Source: Nymphaea colorata (taxonomy: Eukaryota; Streptophyta; Magnoliopsida; Nymphaeales; Nymphaeaceae). Taken from it: DNA of 64,000 nucleotides. Positions 63,801-64,000 of the stretch are shown here, piece after piece. The stretch covers positions 22,132,370-22,196,369 of the forward strand of contig NC_045140.1 of NCBI RefSeq assembly GCF_008831285.2, given 5' to 3'. Under the pieces are notes generated by a model that saw nothing but the letters and a program-made list of their open reading frames with translations, made no database searches and was not told the DNA's origin. Every line of letters starts with the position of its first letter. The first letter of the stretch is position 1. A program made the translations under genes and the position numbers.

Positions 63801-64000
63801 GTACCATCAGCAAATTCTCATATTTCTCAGTCTCAAATAGGGCATTATAGGCCGGTGGCTTCTGTTCAGTCAAATCAATACACAATGGAACAACAGGTAA
63901 CTCAGTGTTAAAATTTTCAATCTATTTATACTGATAATTCTGTACCTTTTTATATTTTTACATTTACCACAGGCAGTTCCAGAGAACTCAAAGATATCGA
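51889..64000 (+). CDS. Long coiled-coil protein, ELKS/Rab6-interacting/CAST-like, 5' part
   Basis: Exons: 51889-52017, 52165-52215, 52612-52848, 53730-53828, 53927-53982, 54241-54352, 62351-62530, 62673-62939, 63675-63896, 63973-64000 (continues). All use GT-AG and join in frame, giving 460 residues before the edge. The start is ATG 51,889 (MESGGGLVTSAGHSSSSSVP). A Ser-rich N-terminus is followed by GPLDVDFCSITIDNG (residues about 65-80). A nearly continuous coiled coil follows (about 85-310; REELQQMEIELRAR, LEKKMEDMDRELR, WAKEDLLREQNKELATF, LQAELRERTDQYNQLW). Beyond it is a low-complexity Ser/Asn/Pro/Gln region (VPPLHPYIMHQSGIP). The composition and these motifs match, from memory, plant proteins annotated as ELKS/Rab6-interacting/CAST family (Arabidopsis At4g02880/At1g03290 type), whose function is poorly known; a trafficking scaffold role is inference. 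Intron 6 is 8 kb and filled by hAT elements in antisense orientation. Confidence 0.85.
58053..58389. mobile_element. Small hAT-type element inside the DUF659 coding region
   Basis: 337 bp, flanked by CTTAGGAG at 58,045-58,052 and 58,390-58,397. Termini are CTATGTCACATGGGTG and CTAAGTCACACGGGTG (14 of 16). It contains an AT/GTAT microsatellite (58,123-58,160) and GCAGGTGCAGGTGCG near 58,343. Its termini match those of the element at 59,080-60,699. Confidence 0.9.
58123..58160. repeat. AT / GTAT microsatellite
   Basis: ATATAT run followed by TGTATGTATGTATACATATAT inside the 337 bp element. The related element has an AT run at a comparable place (60,545-60,595), as if the microsatellite belongs to the element family. 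Confidence 0.8.
59280..59618. mobile_element. 339 bp MITE rich in palindromic TATCGTACGATA motif
   Basis: Termini CAGTGTTGTA and (read inward from the right) CAATGTTGTA, 9 of 10 matching. Flanks are CGTGTTAT (59,272-59,279) and CGTGTCAT (59,619-59,626), 7 of 8. The interior repeats GTATCGTACGATAC, TACGATACAGTTACGATACG and close variants. Terminal and internal motifs match the ends of the inner hAT, so it is probably a deletion derivative mobilised by that transposase. Confidence 0.85.
60545..60595. repeat. AT-rich microsatellite
   Basis: ATATATAT blocks separated by TATTATA, ending in ATAATAATAAA, near the right end of the 1.6 kb element. Confidence 0.8.

Noticed and set aside
1..64000. CRISPR arrays, bacterial operons, rRNA or viral genes
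   Set aside because: Nothing in the window resembles them; all tandem repeats seen are microsatellites, intron arrays or transposon sub-repeats.

Overview
This window is nuclear DNA of a flowering plant. It has multi-exon genes with GT-AG introns, large AT-rich introns, plant-only gene families, and remains of plant hAT transposons, a LINE and an LTR element. The species cannot be fixed from the sequence.

Positions 1-22,300 (minus strand) hold a tandem cluster of clade-II-like glutamate receptor-like (GLR) cation channel genes. There are two complete five-exon genes (7,440-10,736, 926 aa; 18,246-22,277, 949 aa) and a third whose exons 1-3 are present and whose 3' part lies beyond the left edge (12-2,744). 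Every exon joins in frame and the splice positions and phases agree between copies. An orphan copy of GLR exon 3 (5,975-6,138) sits between the arms of a large imperfect inverted repeat (about 4.8-5.7 kb and 6.6-7.3 kb). The 7.5 kb between the two complete GLR genes is largely non-coding, but holds a decayed last exon of a cation-diffusion (metal tolerance protein) gene at 14,531-14,691.

Positions 22,300-29,700 are gene-poor. A diverged direct repeat of about 0.55 kb occurs at about 23.1 and 26.7 kb, and the first copy is split by a 0.4 kb LTR-like insertion. From 29,732 to 40,477 (minus) runs a complete 12-exon diacylglycerol kinase gene of the short plant cluster II type (481 aa), with its TATA box near 40,707. 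Its introns carry a tandem repeat of about 140 bp and a small hAT-like element.

Positions 40,700-51,300 are intergenic and contain a LINE relic, an intact 406 bp hAT-type MITE with a perfect 8 bp target duplication, and an older sequence that looks like the same family. From 51,889 to the right edge (plus) runs a long coiled-coil gene that I tentatively match to the plant ELKS/Rab6-interacting/CAST-like family; nine complete exons and the start of the tenth are present.

The most striking structure is the 8 kb intron 6 of that gene (54,353-62,350), a transposon nest. A DUF659-type hAT relic (outer) is split by a second hAT (56,258-61,513, 8 bp duplication GTTTGGAT). That one is split by two elements sharing the terminus CTAWGTCACA (58,053-58,389, CTTAGGAG; 59,080-60,699, TCCTACAT), and the larger of these contains a 339 bp MITE (59,280-59,618) whose termini and palindromic TATCGTACGATA motif match the second hAT. 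I found no new enzymatic or defence system; the nest is the best candidate for something undescribed.
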